A DNA stretch of 64,000 bases, taken from Cliona cf. orientalis. Lineage: Eukaryota > Porifera > Demospongiae > Clionaida > Clionaidae. Positions 23,013 to 35,413 of this stretch are shown here, one piece after another. The translations under genes were made by a program, and so were the position numbers. Under the pieces are notes generated by a model that had not been told where the DNA came from, searched no databases, and saw only the letters and a program-made list of their open reading frames with translations. Location: positions 8,320,854 to 8,384,853 of the forward strand of contig OZ005689.1 of NCBI GenBank assembly GCA_963930775.1. The letters are read 5' to 3'. Numbering within the stretch: the stretch's first letter is position 1; every line of letters begins with the position of its first letter.

Positions 23013-23486
23013 CAGTGGCGTAGGAAGATGTTTTTGAGCAGGGGGGCTGAAAGTAAGCAGGTGAAGACTCGCTTTACGCGCGCATAGCGCGCGAAAGCTA
23101 GGGGGGTCTGGGGGCATGCTCCCCCAGGAAAATTTTGGAGTTTTAGACCTTCTGAGAGCTTTTCTAGTGCATTTTCGAGGACATTCTGGACTCTTAGCTT
23201 GTCACGTGAACACAGATCAGTAGTGACTACTGATCTGTGTTCACATGTGACAATTATTGATATCTACACACCGTGGGGCTAAGATACACCACAATCATGA
23301 ATAACTCAACCCTGATTGTGGCAACAGATGAAAAAGAAAAGTGCAAACCTCAGAGGGTGAGCCCCACCCTCTGGCTTGTACAGCAGTCTAAAAATCAGAG
23401 GGGCTCTGCCCCCCCCCCCCCCCCAATCTTATGACTGGGGGGCAATTGCCCCCCCCCCCCCAGCCCCCCTGGTTCTTACGCCAGTG
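23013..23486. mobile_element. Non-autonomous DNA transposon inserted in the kinase fragment
   Basis: Ends CAGTGGCGTAGGAA and TTCTTACGCCAGTG are imperfect inverses; CACGC flanks both sides (23008-23012, 23487-23491). The interior has inverted poly-G/poly-C (GGGGGGCT near 23041, CCCCCCAGCCCCCC near 23461). The CAGTGGCG tip resembles hAT termini, but the visible flank duplication is only five bases, so the class is unsure. Confidence 0.7.
23206..23244. other. Near-perfect 39-bp palindrome
   Basis: GTGAACACAGATCAGTAGT, a single G, then its exact inverse. 19-bp arms with a 1-nt centre, inside the element at 23013-23486. It would extrude as a cruciform or fold as a very tight hairpin. Confidence 0.9.
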
Positions 23487-23549
23487 CACGCTATCCTCAA
23501 GGTGCTGTGAAACTCTGTGTACCAGAAATTGAACGACGGCAAAACCACA

Positions 23550-24140
23550 CCTGGTTCTGGTTCTGGTTCTGACAGAACCACCAAGAACCTACGAGAACCT
23601 CTAAGAACCACTAAGAACCACTAGGAACCTCTAAGAACCACTGAGAACCACCGAGAACCTCTAAGAACCACCGAGAACCTCTAAGAACCTACGAGAACCA
23701 CCGAGAACCTCTAAGAACCTACGAGAACCACCAAGAACCTCTAAGAACCTACGAGAACCACCAAGAACCACCGAGAACCTCTAAGAACCTACGAGAACCA
23801 CCAAGAACCACCGAGAACCTCTAAGAACCTACGAGAACCACCAAGAACCACCGAGAACCTCTAAGAACCTACGAGAACCACCAAGAACCACTAGGAACCT
23901 CTAAGAACCACTGAGAACTACTAAGAACCTATGATAACCACCAAGAACCACTAGGAACCTCTACTTGAAGAACCTACAAGAACCTCTAAGAACCAGTGAG
24001 AACCATTAAGAACCTACGAGAAACACCAAGAACCACTAGGAACCACTAAGAACCTATGACTATGAAGAACCTACAAGAACCACTAGGAACCTCTAAGAAC
24101 CAGTGAGAACCTCCCAGAACCTCTAGGAACCACAAAGAGA
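23550..24140. repeat. ~10-bp GAACC minisatellite
   Basis: About 55 units of the general form AAGAACC plus three bases (AAGAACCTAC GAGAACCACC) over nearly 600 bp, with higher-order blocks of 30-50 bp repeated between 23700 and 23890. Strand bias is strong: almost no G on the plus strand outside AAG/GAG. Confidence 0.9.
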
Positions 24141-25173
24141 AATCCTAGGCTTACATACTTTAATGATATAGCACTAATCAAATGATTTACTTATTGCCAT
24201 GAATCCAGCATACCTAAACATGTGACTTTAAGGAACCCCGAGAACCACGGAAACAGGTTCTTGGTTAGGGAAATAACCACCTTTTCATCTTAAATCTAGC
24301 CATGTCTAGTCTATCACTACATATTGTTAGGCCAATCAAACACTTTCTCGTCCACCAGTTTTTTGCTATATATGCGGGCGGGCGGTTATTATAATATGAT
24401 ATTCATTATTCAATAATTTGGCATTTTTGAGGATGTGGTTTCCTGGAACCGCCCAAATAATTAGCAAAAAAGAGGTGTGGCTGGTGTTTCAATGCAGTAA
24501 CGAAGGCAGATGTGGTAGGTAGAAACAGATGAGGTGACGAGGAACTAACATTCAAGTTTGTGTAAGAAAATTCATGGAATCCCTAGACTAAATTATTCAC
24601 AGCTAGCTAGTCACTGTCCGTTCGCAACAGTGAAAATGGACATCTGTAGCTCATTTTCCTCCTGTACTGCCACCATGAAAGATATTAAGACACCATAATA
24701 ATTTAATATTTTTATTATATGATTACAATTGCTATCAACCACGAATAATCCATGATTATCATTACTGGTGTCTGATAGGTGCATGGTTTGTTAATAAAAG
24801 CCAATGCACATCCTGTGTGGTTTGATTCCATATATATTTTACCACAATAATTATTTAGTTGAATTTGGCCATAGATATAACCATGATTCAGAACTGATAT
24901 TAAGTTACCTGTCACAATGATAGTTTGCTGATACTGATTTCATTCCATACATGGAAATAGCAAGTGTTTACGTTCTCGAGCACTGCAAAACATGTATATA
25001 CCGGTAATTGCTTATCAAAATATTCAGTACAAATGAAAGTGTACTACAATCATTATTGTTTACGCTGAGAATAGAAACCAATATTATAGCTAGAATCTGG
25101 CAACAACTGTGACTTATAATAATGAGTACAGCTATAAGCATGCAGGAGTCAGCAGCATGACTCAGTCATCATG
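24141..25173. other. Non-coding stretch
   Basis: No supported gene. A GGGCGGGCGG segment near 24380 and AT-rich ATGATATTCATTATTCAATAA resemble the inside of the element at 36314-36563, so part is probably a decayed element. Confidence 0.4.
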
Positions 25174-26673
25174 TCATTGATTAATGTGTTTTATCATGGC
25201 ATAGGCTGGGTTCTCTTCCATAATCACCGACTTTGGCACAACCAAGTTGTATGCTCCACAGGTATTCATCACTATCCTTTTGGCTTTCTGTATAGTATCA
25301 TCACTGTGGTCTGGACCAGCTCTCCTATCTGTGTAATTAATTTATATTGACTTTCATCCTATAGTACTGCTACACATGCATCAATTTTACTCTTTAGTCG
25401 TACAGCCACAAGGGTTGTTGTGATGATTGCCATGACTACCACAAATATGAGAGAGATAGTGACTACAAAATCATAAATACTCAATACTATCATAATTGCT
25501 ATAATAAGACTTCACTATTAATTTTACCAGGAATAATCTGCAATAGTAGTTTTGATTCCACTGGATCACTGGTAGGACCTACTCTATCTGGTGTATATGT
25601 TGTGCTGAGCTGCGTTGACTTTTGAAGATTTCGAGAGTTTAGTACAAGGCAGCACAATGTCATCGTGATAGTTGAAGGACTCACAGGGACTACAGGTGAC
25701 ATATAATATTATAAATTAAATATTATTATTGATAATAATATACTTACCCTCAACTAGGTGTATGAATGTGGCATTAATTTTCTTAGCGTTCCCACTCTTA
25801 GATCCTTCGATGTTGCTCCTGGGAGTTACAATCAACTGAAGGAGATCATTTAGATCTGGGTTCTCAACTACAAAATTATAGACTAAGTATGTTTCTGACA
25901 CATTGCAGTTACTGATTAAGTGATCCCTTTCCATTCCTTCATCGGTGATATTAAATACATTGACACAGTAGATAATATCCGGCTCAGCAGTTGTGAGATT
26001 CAGTGAAAATGGTGGCTGCCAGGATAGTTGAATAGCTGATGATGTCCTTTTGACTGTTAGATTCACAACAGCATCAAGTGGGCCTAAAGATAATGACATC
26101 TCTAATATGTAGCTCATGAAGTATAAATGTCTGCATGTATAGCTAAACAAATATGCAATGTAATACAATAGTGGATCCTAGGCAGTTATTAAATCCTGAC
26201 TATATTATACTTGCATCATGGATTTGCATTAGTACTGCTAGTATGGTGAACCTTGTACAATAAGCAGTGCTGGTGTAGATTCAATGAAATCCGCTGTTCC
26301 ATTGAGCTCAATGATGTACAGTATACACACAATACTCGTTCTATTGAATTGTGGGAGAGCAGGGATAATCAATGCCTCTGTATTATTACCACGTCCCTCG
26401 TTCTTTATGTGACCTTCACCAGCGTTCACACTACGGAAGGAAGTTCCGTTTATTTGCCAGCCAATAGCAATACCAGAAGTGGGAACTTGGCACAAGAATG
26501 TAGCATCCAGTCCTTCAGCCTGCACTACTGTGGTTGGTAAAATACTACCTATTGAGATTTGCCAAACATCAAACAATTGTGACCAATTGATTACGGTTGC
26601 ATTATAAAAAAAACTCACAATCAGTTCCAAAATATGAAAAGGAGAGGAGAGCAAGAACTCGAAAATACATCAT
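25174..26673 (-). CDS. Receptor gene B: signal, Ig, FN3, TM, NPAY tail (intact)
   Basis: Six exons on the minus strand: 26619-26673 (signal, MMYFRVLALLSFSYFGTD), 26252-26548 (Ig-like; cysteines in ATFLCQVP and SIVCILYI), 25748-26083 (FN3-like; IQLSWQPPFSLN, EPDIIYCVNVFN), 25528-25689 (juxtamembrane, LLLQIIPG), 25391-25462 (TM, ISLIFVVVMAIITTTLVAV) and 25174-25328 (tail). Every junction is phase 1 and every inner exon is a multiple of three. The product is about 360 residues with several N-glycosylation sites. The tail has RIVMNTCGAYNL and then MEENPAYAMIKH before the stop; NPAY fits an NPxY adaptor or endocytosis motif (known class, inferred here). No lesion found, so this is the reference copy for the cluster. 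Paralogue: gene G. Confidence 0.82.
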
Positions 26674-27706
26674 GCATAATATTATCACGATCAATGTAAT
26701 ATTGCAGGTTTGGGGTCTCATGATATTCACTTTGAACAACATGATATTGTAATTGTAGTACACTGCTAGTATTAAATGTATGTAGCTAGAATTTAATAGA
26801 CAGAACACAACAATTATAATAATATCGAGGTTCCCAAATGTATCCAGATTGAAAACAATCAGGTCACAGTTATATAACTTGCAAATTCTGAATTACTAAA
26901 TGCATCGATCCCCACAGGCATCATATCTATACTGTAACAGTCAACAATCCGAGTTGATAGAAGTTGTTTAGGTGGTACAACTCAGGGCCCTGAAGGGCTG
27001 GCTGCACATTATGATAATAATTTACGTGCATTGCCAAGTCTTTCCCTATACAATCTGCATATTTGCACTGCATTCATACGGGACACTAATACAAGAGAAA
27101 AGTTTCAAAACATATGAAATTTTTCTCATTTATAATATATTCAACAATAATCTTGCTAACCTCTTCAGAACATCCATATTATATTCCACACACATGGATA
27201 TTCACTACCACTATTGTTGGATAATCTCGTACTTCAGATAAAGATCACAAATTTTCACACTGGGGTATGAAGAATAGGACACTTCCATTTTAATACTCAT
27301 GGCATCACGGGTAAGGAATTTCATTTAGAGTGGTACTTCTTGAAATATTGACTCCAGTCCAGGTACATGTAGGGGGTCGAAACTGTGTTGGCAGTGTAAT
27401 TACCAGGCTGTTGGAGGAAAAGCGCCCAGCTGCAGCCATATAAGGGTGACCTTGACAGACAACCAGGCAAATAAAGCGGTGAGAAAAATTCTGCCCCCCC
27501 CCCCCCCCCCCCCCAGCCCCCACAGATGCATGTATAGACTCCTCAGGTGATGCTGATATACTGTGCTCCATCACTTCAACCCTTAACTTCTGGTATATGA
27601 TGTCCGCCACGTACAGGGATGGAGCTCAACATAAAAATTTAATGCCGATGGATTGTCAAGAGTATCACCAGATCCACGGTCCGCCATGGCGATTCTCTGT
27701 CTTTAT
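26674..27706. other. Spacer between receptor genes B and C
   Basis: Similar to the spacer 51229-52221 between G and E (shared GAGGTTCCCAAATGT, GGATTGAAAA and AACAATAATC...GCTA), which supports one duplication event. A 20-base poly-C run lies near 27495. No coding seen. Confidence 0.5.
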
Positions 27707-29321
27707 CTATGGTAGTGTACGTACATATTTGTTAACATCAACATAGGCGGGATTATCTTTCATGATCACTCTTTGTCGAGAAAGTTGAACCACTTGATAA
27801 GCAGCACACCTCTTCATCTCCACATCCACCTCACTCTCACCCAGGGATGGCCTACCACCCTCATCTGGGGAAATACTAACATGATCTGGATTAGTTGATG
27901 AGTGTCTAAACTTGCTCGAGTGAAATCTCTTCATACAGTAAAGAAGCACTGAAAGAGTAGTTCCCACGAGTACCACTGCTACTAAGACTGCTACAGACAA
28001 GAGAGGAAGGTATATATAATGGAACACTCACTCTAGAAAATGAATAATATTATACCAAAATAATGCAATAGAAGCAAAGTGTGTACAAGGATATCTTACT
28101 TGAATAACAATCCAACTATTTCTTGTTAGATTGATTAATTAAATTAGGCCCATTTAGTGACATGAACATCTCTGTAAAAATTAATTTATCATTATTACAG
28201 TATCATACCATCATGATACTATTTTCAGGTATTATTAGGGATGTGGTTGCCTATGTGATTTATTTGACCCTCTCATCAACTGACCTAGTCTCATGCTCAG
28301 ATACCATCCATGGAAAAGGCAAAAAAATTCGATAATCTTGGGCCTGCGATGAACCTTACAATTATAGTATTAGTTCCCCTGTTTTGGATTCCAAGCCATT
28401 GCAGTTATGACACACAGTCACAGCCACTTATAAATAATCAATTCTATAATAATTACTTTATTACAAGTGAGCTATAAATTTAAAGCATTCAGTATGTATG
28501 TGAGTACGTTCGAGTTTGAAATCTGACTAGGTATTCCTCTATTCGAACAACTGCCAAGAACTTAACCAGACTGGTTTTTCTTTGCGGAATGATGTCTCTA
28601 TCTGGGCACGAGATTACATTTGAGCTTAATGATCTAATAAATAGATACTAATCATAGCATAATAATTATACCACTGATTTCAGCAGTTGGTCCATTCCTA
28701 GCGTCTCTCACATTATTTCTTGCAGCAATGACAGCTTTGTAAATCTGCATCAAGTCAAGACCTTCCTCAGTAACATTGCTACCAGCCACTTCCGTTCGAT
28801 TTATAAGGATATTCTGGCCACAAGTGATCTGGTAGAGTTCAACAGTGTAGAGTATGTCTGGATCAGTGTCATTGATATCAAGAGTAGGAAGAGGGTTCCA
28901 CAATATCGTCAGCTCATCTTCAGAATAGTCCCTTAGGAGGGCTGCATTCTTGACCCGTCCGGGGGTGTCTGCTCAATAATAAGATGCCTGTAGTTTATGC
29001 ATGCAAGTAATTAAATTATATACCTTGAATACGCAATGTCACCGGTGGTGTAGATTCCAGTTGAGGCAATGATCCATCAACAAATACATCTACACATTCA
29101 ATGATTGTCCCATTATACGCAAGGAGAGTTTTACATGCATATAAATGTTGGTGATGATAATCGAGTACTAGTAGTAGAGATATTAAACAAATTAACCACT
29201 ATATTCAGTGTTGATCCATTCACTTTCCAGTCAATGAAATTAGCATCCGAACATTGACACTGAAATGTAGCAGTTTCTTGTTTCACAGCCACAGTCAGAG
29301 GAGAGGGAGTTATCTCAAAAC
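27707..29321 (-). pseudogene. Receptor relic C: partial Ig-FN3-TM-tail copy
   Basis: Exons recognised: Ig-like 29033-29321 (PLTVAVKQETATFQCQC, DWKVNGS), FN3-like 28672-28968 (intact, 297 nt) and TM plus tail 27707 to about 28030 (YLPLLSVAVLVAVVLVG; MKDNPAYVDVN). Three lesions: the Ig exon is 289 nt, one more than a multiple of three, with a frame change after the NGS block; the short exon near 28095-28170 has a TAG; and relative to gene E the TM exon has four extra bases (TATA) that shift the frame. No signal exon was found and the middle FN3 exons are missing. It is the decayed twin of gene E. Confidence 0.75.
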
Positions 29322-29600
29322 CTGGTTGTTCAATGATCTATATACTGTGACCAGTGATGAATCAGTCAAGTTATAAGACCTATTGTTAGTCCTACATGCT
29401 AGTTTTCTCAAAAAGAAACCATCGTTGCCGCTTTTGTCCATCGAGAGTTAATCCAGAAGCTAAGAAGGCAGAGATGATCAGCAAATCTCGTCAGAACTTT
29501 TGAATAAAACGTTTTCAACGAAATCCACACAATACATACATTCCCCACTGATAAAGTCAATTTTCTGTTCACGGTGCATGTGTTATGTATACTTACAAAT

Positions 29601-32600
29601 ATGGCTATAAATCTAAGTATCTCTGACTTGGTAGGTGTTCAACAGTTCTTACAGAAGTTAATCTATGTGTGTATTGGATATAACACATGGTTTGTTAGTA
29701 ATGTGTATGATAATTATTCTTATTGGATGTTAATGATATCAAACTTGAAGTATACTGGTACATACCCCCACACAAACTAATTTGCATGAATTAGTTCAAG
29801 CACGCCATGTACTATGTGGTTCATAGTGTTGTATATATGATTTTCTATAGTTCTGGATCATTGGACTTATTCCAAAAAAGGATTTTATAAGTATATTGGA
29901 TGTGATAATTCGTATGCAGAGCTCAGCTCAATCTCTTGAAATTCTTCACATTCCATGGATATTATGTTTAATGGAGGGTTATAGAGTCATTAGCACATAA
30001 CATTGCCTAGCCTATAGACGATGTCGTGTGGACTTCAATTATTAATTATAAGTGCTGTTTGCCAGAATTGCTACTTTTTGTGAAAGTTGACAGACAAGTT
30101 GAATAAGTTGAGCTTGAAAGATGTTTTAGCAGCTCTTAAGAAGGTTACTAAACCATACCAGCTTGGGATTCAGTTGAATATTGATTCATCAGAGCTCGAT
30201 ACAATAGAGAAGAACCATCCTAGAGATATTGATCGACAGAAGACAGAGATGATCAAATACTGGCTACGCAATTCACCAGATGCCTCGTGGGCTACACTAG
30301 CCAGTGCAGTGGAGAGAATGGGAGGACATGCTAGGCTTGCAAAGGGATTGAAAAAGCGTTCAGGGCGTGAGGAGACATTTTTTTTTTTTTTTTTTTTTAT
30401 ACTGTTTCTGCAATTGCAGAGGATACATGAAATAGCATGGAGCTAGTACAAAGCATGTAACCCTAGTATTGGTACAATTAACTAGTTAGAAACATACAGT
30501 AAACTATAATAACTAAAGACATAAAGCACTTCTGAAAGAGGATAGAGATGTGTTTGATGCAGTTTCAAATGATAATGAGTTCCAAGCAGTAATTGCACTT
30601 GGGAAGAATGAGTTATGGTATTGTGAGGAATGAGTTTGGAGGGGAATAAGTGCACGGGCATGAACAGACCTGCTAGGATAACAGAGTTGCCTGGCTTGGA
30701 TTGGGGCATCAGGGAAAAAAGTAAAGTGATTGACCATGTTGAATAAATTACACAGTTTAGTTTGCTGCCTCCTGGCTTGCAGGGATGGGAGGTGGGTCTT
30801 TACTAGCAAGTCACTGTAGTTTGTGTCCCAACTTTTTGTGCAAACTCTCAACGCAAATTTTTGCACATCCTCCAGGAGAGATATATCTTTTTTGAGAAAT
30901 GGGTCCCAAGCAGCAGTTGCGTACTCTAAATGTGGTCTGATAAAAGAGGTATATAGCCTGAGGAGGGTATCTGGAGAAGAGTGTTTATAAAAGCGCCTAT
31001 ACAGGATACCAATTAATCGCCTGGTTTTATTGCAGACATTTGTTATATGCGAGGACCACATAAGATTAGAGGTGATGAGTACACCCAGGTACTTGTAGCT
31101 GGCGACACTAACAAGATGATCACCATTTAGCAATAGTGTAGGAGGAGGGATGGAAAGGGCTCTTTTCCGCGAGAGGAGTAAATAGCAACACTTGCCAGAG
31201 TTGAGGTTGAGATGCTTGGCAGCAAGACAGGAGCTGACTGCATTGATATCATCCTGAAGTCTTTCATAATCATCTGCTGAATTAATAATCCTATACAATG
31301 CAATATCGTCTGCAAACAGATTAATTTTGCTGCCCCCAGAAATTTGGCTGACAACATCATTAATATAGATAATAAATAGGAGGGGACCAAGCACTGATCC
31401 TTGAGGTACTCCTGACAAAACTTGAAGTGGAGTAGAAGAGGAGCCGTCAACAACTACAAACTGTTTCCTGTTGGTCAGATAGCTCTTGATCCATCTTAAG
31501 ATAAAGGGATTTAGGCCAATATCAGACAGTTTCTGAAGCAGAGGGATGTGTGGCACAGAGTCAAAAGCCTTCCTCACATCAAAAAACACTACACAAACTT
31601 CATGCCCATTGTCGAGAGCATTGAGCCAGTCGTGGATGACTGAAATCAGGGCAGAAGTCGAAGATCTATGATGCATGAAGCCCCATTGATGGTTGGAAAT
31701 AGGGGAATTTTCAGCCAAATAGACATCAATGATTTCTTTTACATGTCGCTCCAAGACTTTACTCACAATTGGCAGGATGGAAATTGGACGGTAACCAGAT
31801 GTAGAGGTGCTTGGGGTATCAGTTTTGGGGATTGGAACAACCCTAGCAAGCTTCCACTCACTGGGAAATGTACCCGAGGTTAAGGACAAGTTGAAGAGCT
31901 CTGTAAGACTGGGTGCAATGCTATAAGCCGTGGACTTGAGCATTCTTGCAGATATATCATCAACACCGGACGACTTTGAGATGTCTAGGTTGGCAAGTAG
32001 GTCAGCAACAGAGTCCACAGTGCAGAGGAGATCACAAGGGTAGTCTGATGGATTTAAATCATAATGGATCCCAGCTGGGGAGGGCGAGGTGTCTAATGGG
32101 GAGCACTGACGATTAAAGCAGCCAAAAAAGAAATTGTTCAGAAGATTTGCTTTACCTTGGCTCGAGTCCACTGGGGTACCACCATCAAGAAGTGTTGGGA
32201 TCGTACTTTGTTTATTACTCAACTTTCTAATTGCTTTCCAAAAATCTTTTACGCTTGCAGTATTAAGGTTATAGAAGAATTCCTCCCTACGTTCACGAAG
32301 CAAAGCCACAACACGGTTCCTTTGAGTTTTATACTTGGTGAGATCCAGTGGATTCCCAGTGCGTTTGAATATGCGGAAAAGAGATTTCCTCTTACGAATG
32401 GCTTGCATAACAGCATGGTTCATCCAAGGTACTCTTCGGCTCGGTGTGACAGTTGAGTTTGGGATGCACAGATCCATAATCTGCATGAAGCAACCCCTCC
32501 AGTTGGACCAACAAGTGTCGACATCACCTGTGAAGATCAAATTCCAGTCAACATTATCTAAACAGTTGGTGATGGCATCGAAGTCAGCAATGGAGTATTT

Positions 32601-34410
32601 CCAAAACTTTCTAGGCACTATTCTTTCCAGTCTTTTGGGAGCCTTTATAGAAGCAGTTAGCTGGAGCCCGTTGTGATCTGAGTTAGCAAGGGGTGGAGTG
32701 GTGAGGCATGACTCAACCTGAGCAGGAGAGGAGACGAAGATGAGATCGATAAGAGTAGCACTGTTCTTAAATACACGAGTAGGTTCGGTTACAACCTGTT
32801 CTAAATTAAAAGAGGACACAATTGATAAAAGTTTATGATACAGTGGATTACTTGCACAAAAGAAGTCAATGTTAAAATCGCCAAGCAAATAAAAGTTGGA
32901 AAAAACAGAGACATCTAAATTACAAAGAGTAGTAAATAAAGAGTCAAGGAGGGTAGGGTTTGAATTTGGGGGTCTATAGAATATAGCGACAGTAAGATCA
33001 GGGCTGGTGCCGGAGGTGGTGCACAAAATAGAAATAACAATGAATTCAAAATCAGTGGTGCCCTTAAACAAAAGAGAACAAGTAAACACAGTTTTAACAT
33101 ACATGAGGACACCACCGCCATGTCTACAACGATCTAACCTAATAATAGAAAAGCCCTGAATTGAAATTTCTGAATCTGTGATATCGCTATCCAACCAAGA
33201 CTCTACAACACAAATGATATCCGGGGAGTACACAGAGCACAGAATTCTTAAATTATCAATTTTAGGTAATAAACTTCTTACATTAAAGTACAAAATATTA
33301 AGAAAGGAATTACTTGCATGAACATAATATGATGACTTAAAAGCTAATTCTGATTCACTAATTGAGGAGATATTTGGTTCGGAGGGAATGTTCCCTGGCT
33401 CGGACTCAGGGATAAAAAACTTTTTTGGGCGATTAGATTATTGGGGCTGGGGGAAGGACTCTTATCTGGGTCTGGGATGACGATGGGGGAAGCAGAGTCA
33501 AGAACTGGGTTGTCATGAGACTTAGCTGGCTGAAGATCAACCCTGGGAGTAGGGATAGTAACACCAGGACATGTAGAGAAGACCAATTCCAACACTTAAG
33601 TGACGAACACGGCGAAGTTCCGACTAGTGAGCCTTCAACAACATCTAAAGAGAGACTTAGAAGAACAGTTTCCCTTCCATTGCTTGAAAGTGTGCAGCGT
33701 AATATTCTGATTCTTGGTAAAAGAGAGCATGGCAAGTCAACACTGGAAATGTCTTGCTGAATTTTAATGGGCATAGCAATGCGAGCAATCCAGACAGGGC
33801 AATGTCCCACACGGATCGAAATTCGGCACTGATTCTTTCTCAGTCACAGCATAAGCATTATACTCTCTGTGTTTATGATCACAATGGATTGTTTGAGGGT
33901 CTAAGTTCGGATGATACTCTTTATTCAGATCTTCCTGACGATCTGAATTTGGTCGTCGTTGTTTCGAAGCAAGGGCGCAGGTTTGATGCAGATGAGCGAG
34001 AGAGGTTGAAAGCACTCATAGCTAAATGTCAGATTCACCAAATATCAGCTATAGCTCTGACTCACTGTGAAAGTTTGTCAGAGAAGAAGAGAAAGAGTAC
34101 AATCAAGCAATTCAAAAAGGATCATCCATCGATAGCTAAGCTGATGGGCAAAGGTATTCTTGCTGTAGGATTTCCAGACAGCTCTCACATCCAAGCTGAA
34201 CCAGAGCTGAGCCAGAGGGTGGAAGATGATAAAGCGAGCTTGAGGCAACTGATTTATTCATGTGACGAGGGATTGCTCATTTCAAAAGCACGAGCTAGAT
34301 CTCTGCAAGGCTCTTACTCAGATCCAACTCACCAAATTGAACAGTTTGAGGGAGAGGGAGACGAGAATGAAGATCAGACTCAAACCAGATCATGTTGCTC
34401 AATTATGTAA
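29601..34410 (+). pseudogene. Death-domain / GTPase gene copy 1, split by a LINE
   Basis: A possible first exon at 29601-29630 (MAINLSISDL then GTAGGT) precedes a death-domain-like exon from 30087 (YQLGIQLNIDSSELDTIE, then WATLASAVERMGGHARLA). After GREET the reading is cut by a LINE (30378 to about 33575) and resumes as DQFQHLSDEHGE. The GTPase part has a P-loop (LGKREHGKST), a one-base loss near 33745 that breaks the frame, a G3-like YDHNGLF and the THCESL motif. The C-terminus CCSIM fits a CaaX prenylation signal. The layout resembles AIG1/GIMAP-like G domains fused to a death domain, as in invertebrate immune-type proteins (memory). Two lesions make it non-functional as read. Confidence 0.75.
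30378..33575 (-). mobile_element. Non-LTR retrotransposon (LINE), near-complete
   Basis: The minus strand carries one long frame ending at 30513 and open in frame upstream of 33293 to about 33437. An endonuclease domain comes first (LYFNVRSLLPK, VESWLDS, YRPPNSN, LLGDFNIDFF, NSDHNG), then a reverse transcriptase (VVFFDVRKAFDSVPH, SGVPQGSVLGPLLF, FADDIALY, KYLGVLI) and a C-terminal part (IRPHLEYATAAWDPF). A run of 21 T on the plus strand at 30378-30398 is the 3' poly(A) tail. A small upstream frame (33344-33595) joins it only with a one-base change in an A6 run. The motif style fits the CR1/Jockey group (inference). It interrupts the death-domain GTPase gene; no clear target duplication. Confidence 0.88.
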
Positions 34411-35413
34411 TTTTCATAGTTTATAATCTGAGCATAGTTTCCTTGATATGGTTGGTTATGTATCATTAGTTTCTATAATATTATAATGAAGTTATTCCAT
34501 GTTTCAAGTTCATTGAATATATTCTCGTGATTTTTATGTAGCACTTATAGTTGAACATTTAACGTAATTGAGCATTTCACTCCCTGACCACTCCCACTTT
34601 CATCTTTTCACTCTATATAAATATTATAATGTCACTATTAGAAATAACTCGGAGTGTATGGCGTTCATGAGGTGGGGCTATCTTTCTTTGTGGCCACTCA
34701 GAGTCATGCTTTAATTGTGATTTTCTTATGACCAGTTCTACACACGTGACAATAGCAATTAGTCAGAATGTTGCTACCTTAAGGTGACAATTTTGTGGGA
34801 ACTAACATTTGATATTTCTGCAGTTTGGTCCAAAAACACAAAAATTTAGTACCGTATTGGCTAATTACACTATTGAACATTAGAAAATGTCGACCCTGTA
34901 CCATTTCCGCATACAAATCACTAAAATTAGATACTCATAAAATGCTATTTAGGCCAAAATCGCAGAAAAATGTATATACCTGCAAATAATTGTCACTTTA
35001 TTAGAGGTATTAGAGTGTGGGACCAATATATACATGTTAAGCCTCTTGTGTATGGACTAAACATGGTTACTAAATTAAAATTAATGCTATACACTACAAG
35101 AACCAATGGGTCATGTTAACCTAACGTGGGTTGTCTGAGTTGCACTTACTTTTAGTCACATGAGAATCAACATGCTGACAAGAAATCAATCACTATAGCT
35201 CCTTCTACTCACTTGTATTGTTGCAAAATTTAATAATGACAGTTTTCATAGTCACTGATTAGACATCACAATACTGGCATGAGTTAAAATCACGAGTGAT
35301 CTGATCATGAGTTGCATGCACTTATTTCTAAGATAACTGTGTATTCAGAACTAAAATCATTCCAAGTAAAGAGTGCAGTATTATGATTATTGATCAATGC
35401 TATGAAAACAGGT
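34411..35413. other. Spacer between the two GTPase copies
   Basis: AT-rich with no supported gene or structured repeat. Confidence 0.4.

Larger units (their letters stand above)
22810..23545 (+). pseudogene. Protein kinase C-lobe fragment split by a transposon
   Basis: The segment before the insertion reads YLPGTDVYMPPEAV, then IDCFSFGVVAVQIVTRQFP and NDPR. These match kinase subdomains VIII (APE-like, here PPE) and IX (D-x-F-S-F-G). After the element (23013-23486) the frame resumes as YPQGAV then EIERRQNHT, so the insertion split one exon. There is no catalytic HRD or DFG loop and no N-lobe here; the sequence then runs into the GAACC minisatellite. A dead fragment of a kinase family that is large in sponges (memory). 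Confidence 0.75.

Noticed and set aside
29340..29470. Signal exon for relic C
   Set aside because: The only ATG-led frame upstream of its Ig exon is charged and lacks a hydrophobic core; no proper donor in phase 1 follows.
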